From JAYZDP01 sp036337765 (GTDB taxonomy: Bacteria > Acidobacteriota > Thermoanaerobaculia > Multivoradales > Multivoraceae): a stretch of DNA of 6,468 bases. The stretch spans positions 1-6,468 of the forward strand of contig JAYZDP010000086.1 of NCBI GenBank assembly GCA_036337765.1, given 5' to 3'. The notes beneath the pieces are model-generated. The model was given only the letters and a program-made list of their open reading frames with translations, did not search any database and was not told the DNA's origin. How positions within the stretch are numbered: position 1 is the stretch's first letter; every line of letters starts with the position of its first letter. The position numbers were made by a program, and so were the translations under genes. Of the stretch, positions 6,458 through 6,468 are shown piece after piece.

Positions 6458-6468
6458 ATGCAGTGGAC
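6458..6468 (+). CDS. Start of an unidentified gene running off the right edge
   Basis: ATG CAG TGG begins four bases after a strong GGGGGAGGG ribosome-binding site. Only three codons and two bases are visible, so no product can be named. Its existence rests only on the ribosome-binding site and its position divergent from the decayed PadR-permease module. Confidence 0.4.

Overview
This is a GC-rich bacterial window with small intergenic gaps. The best taxonomic clue is a degraded PadR-type regulator next to a degraded ADOP/MacB-type permease (5624-6309 region). That gene pair is greatly expanded in Acidobacteriota, so an acidobacterium or a close relative is likely; this is inference from family knowledge, not a search.

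Layout, left to right. (a) 1-824, minus: a class I SAM-dependent methyltransferase, intact except that its last few residues run off the left edge. (b) 848-1159, plus: the C-terminal third of a probable metallo-beta-lactamase-fold hydrolase with no N-terminus, apparently a remnant. (c) 1101-1793, minus: a TetR-family regulator, preceded by a perfect 14-bp palindrome that overlaps its probable promoter and followed by an 8-base homopolymer that may have changed its C-terminal frame. (d) 1850-3079, minus: an exported PHP-domain metal-dependent phosphoesterase-like protein. (e) 3118-5598, minus: an 826-residue protein made of two tandem family III (CaiB/BaiF) CoA-transferase domains. (f) 5624-6309, minus: a decayed PadR-ADOP module. 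The permease gene is cut from a normal size of roughly 2.4 kb to about 430 bp but still keeps recognisable N-terminal, middle and extreme C-terminal pieces. (g) 6310-6468: no intact gene, but a structured leader and strong ribosome-binding site lead into a plus-strand gene of which only 11 bases are visible.

Functional reading. The double CoA transferase and the PHP protein are co-oriented, 38 bp apart, and probably co-transcribed. The TetR gene follows on the same strand after 56 bp but carries its own operator-like site and so probably represses itself. No substrate can be assigned to the CoA transferase. The flanks on both sides carry gene remnants, so the transferase-PHP-TetR cluster looks like a functional block in a region that has undergone deletions. 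I saw no CRISPR array, tRNA, rRNA, insertion sequence or clearly novel defence or mobile system.
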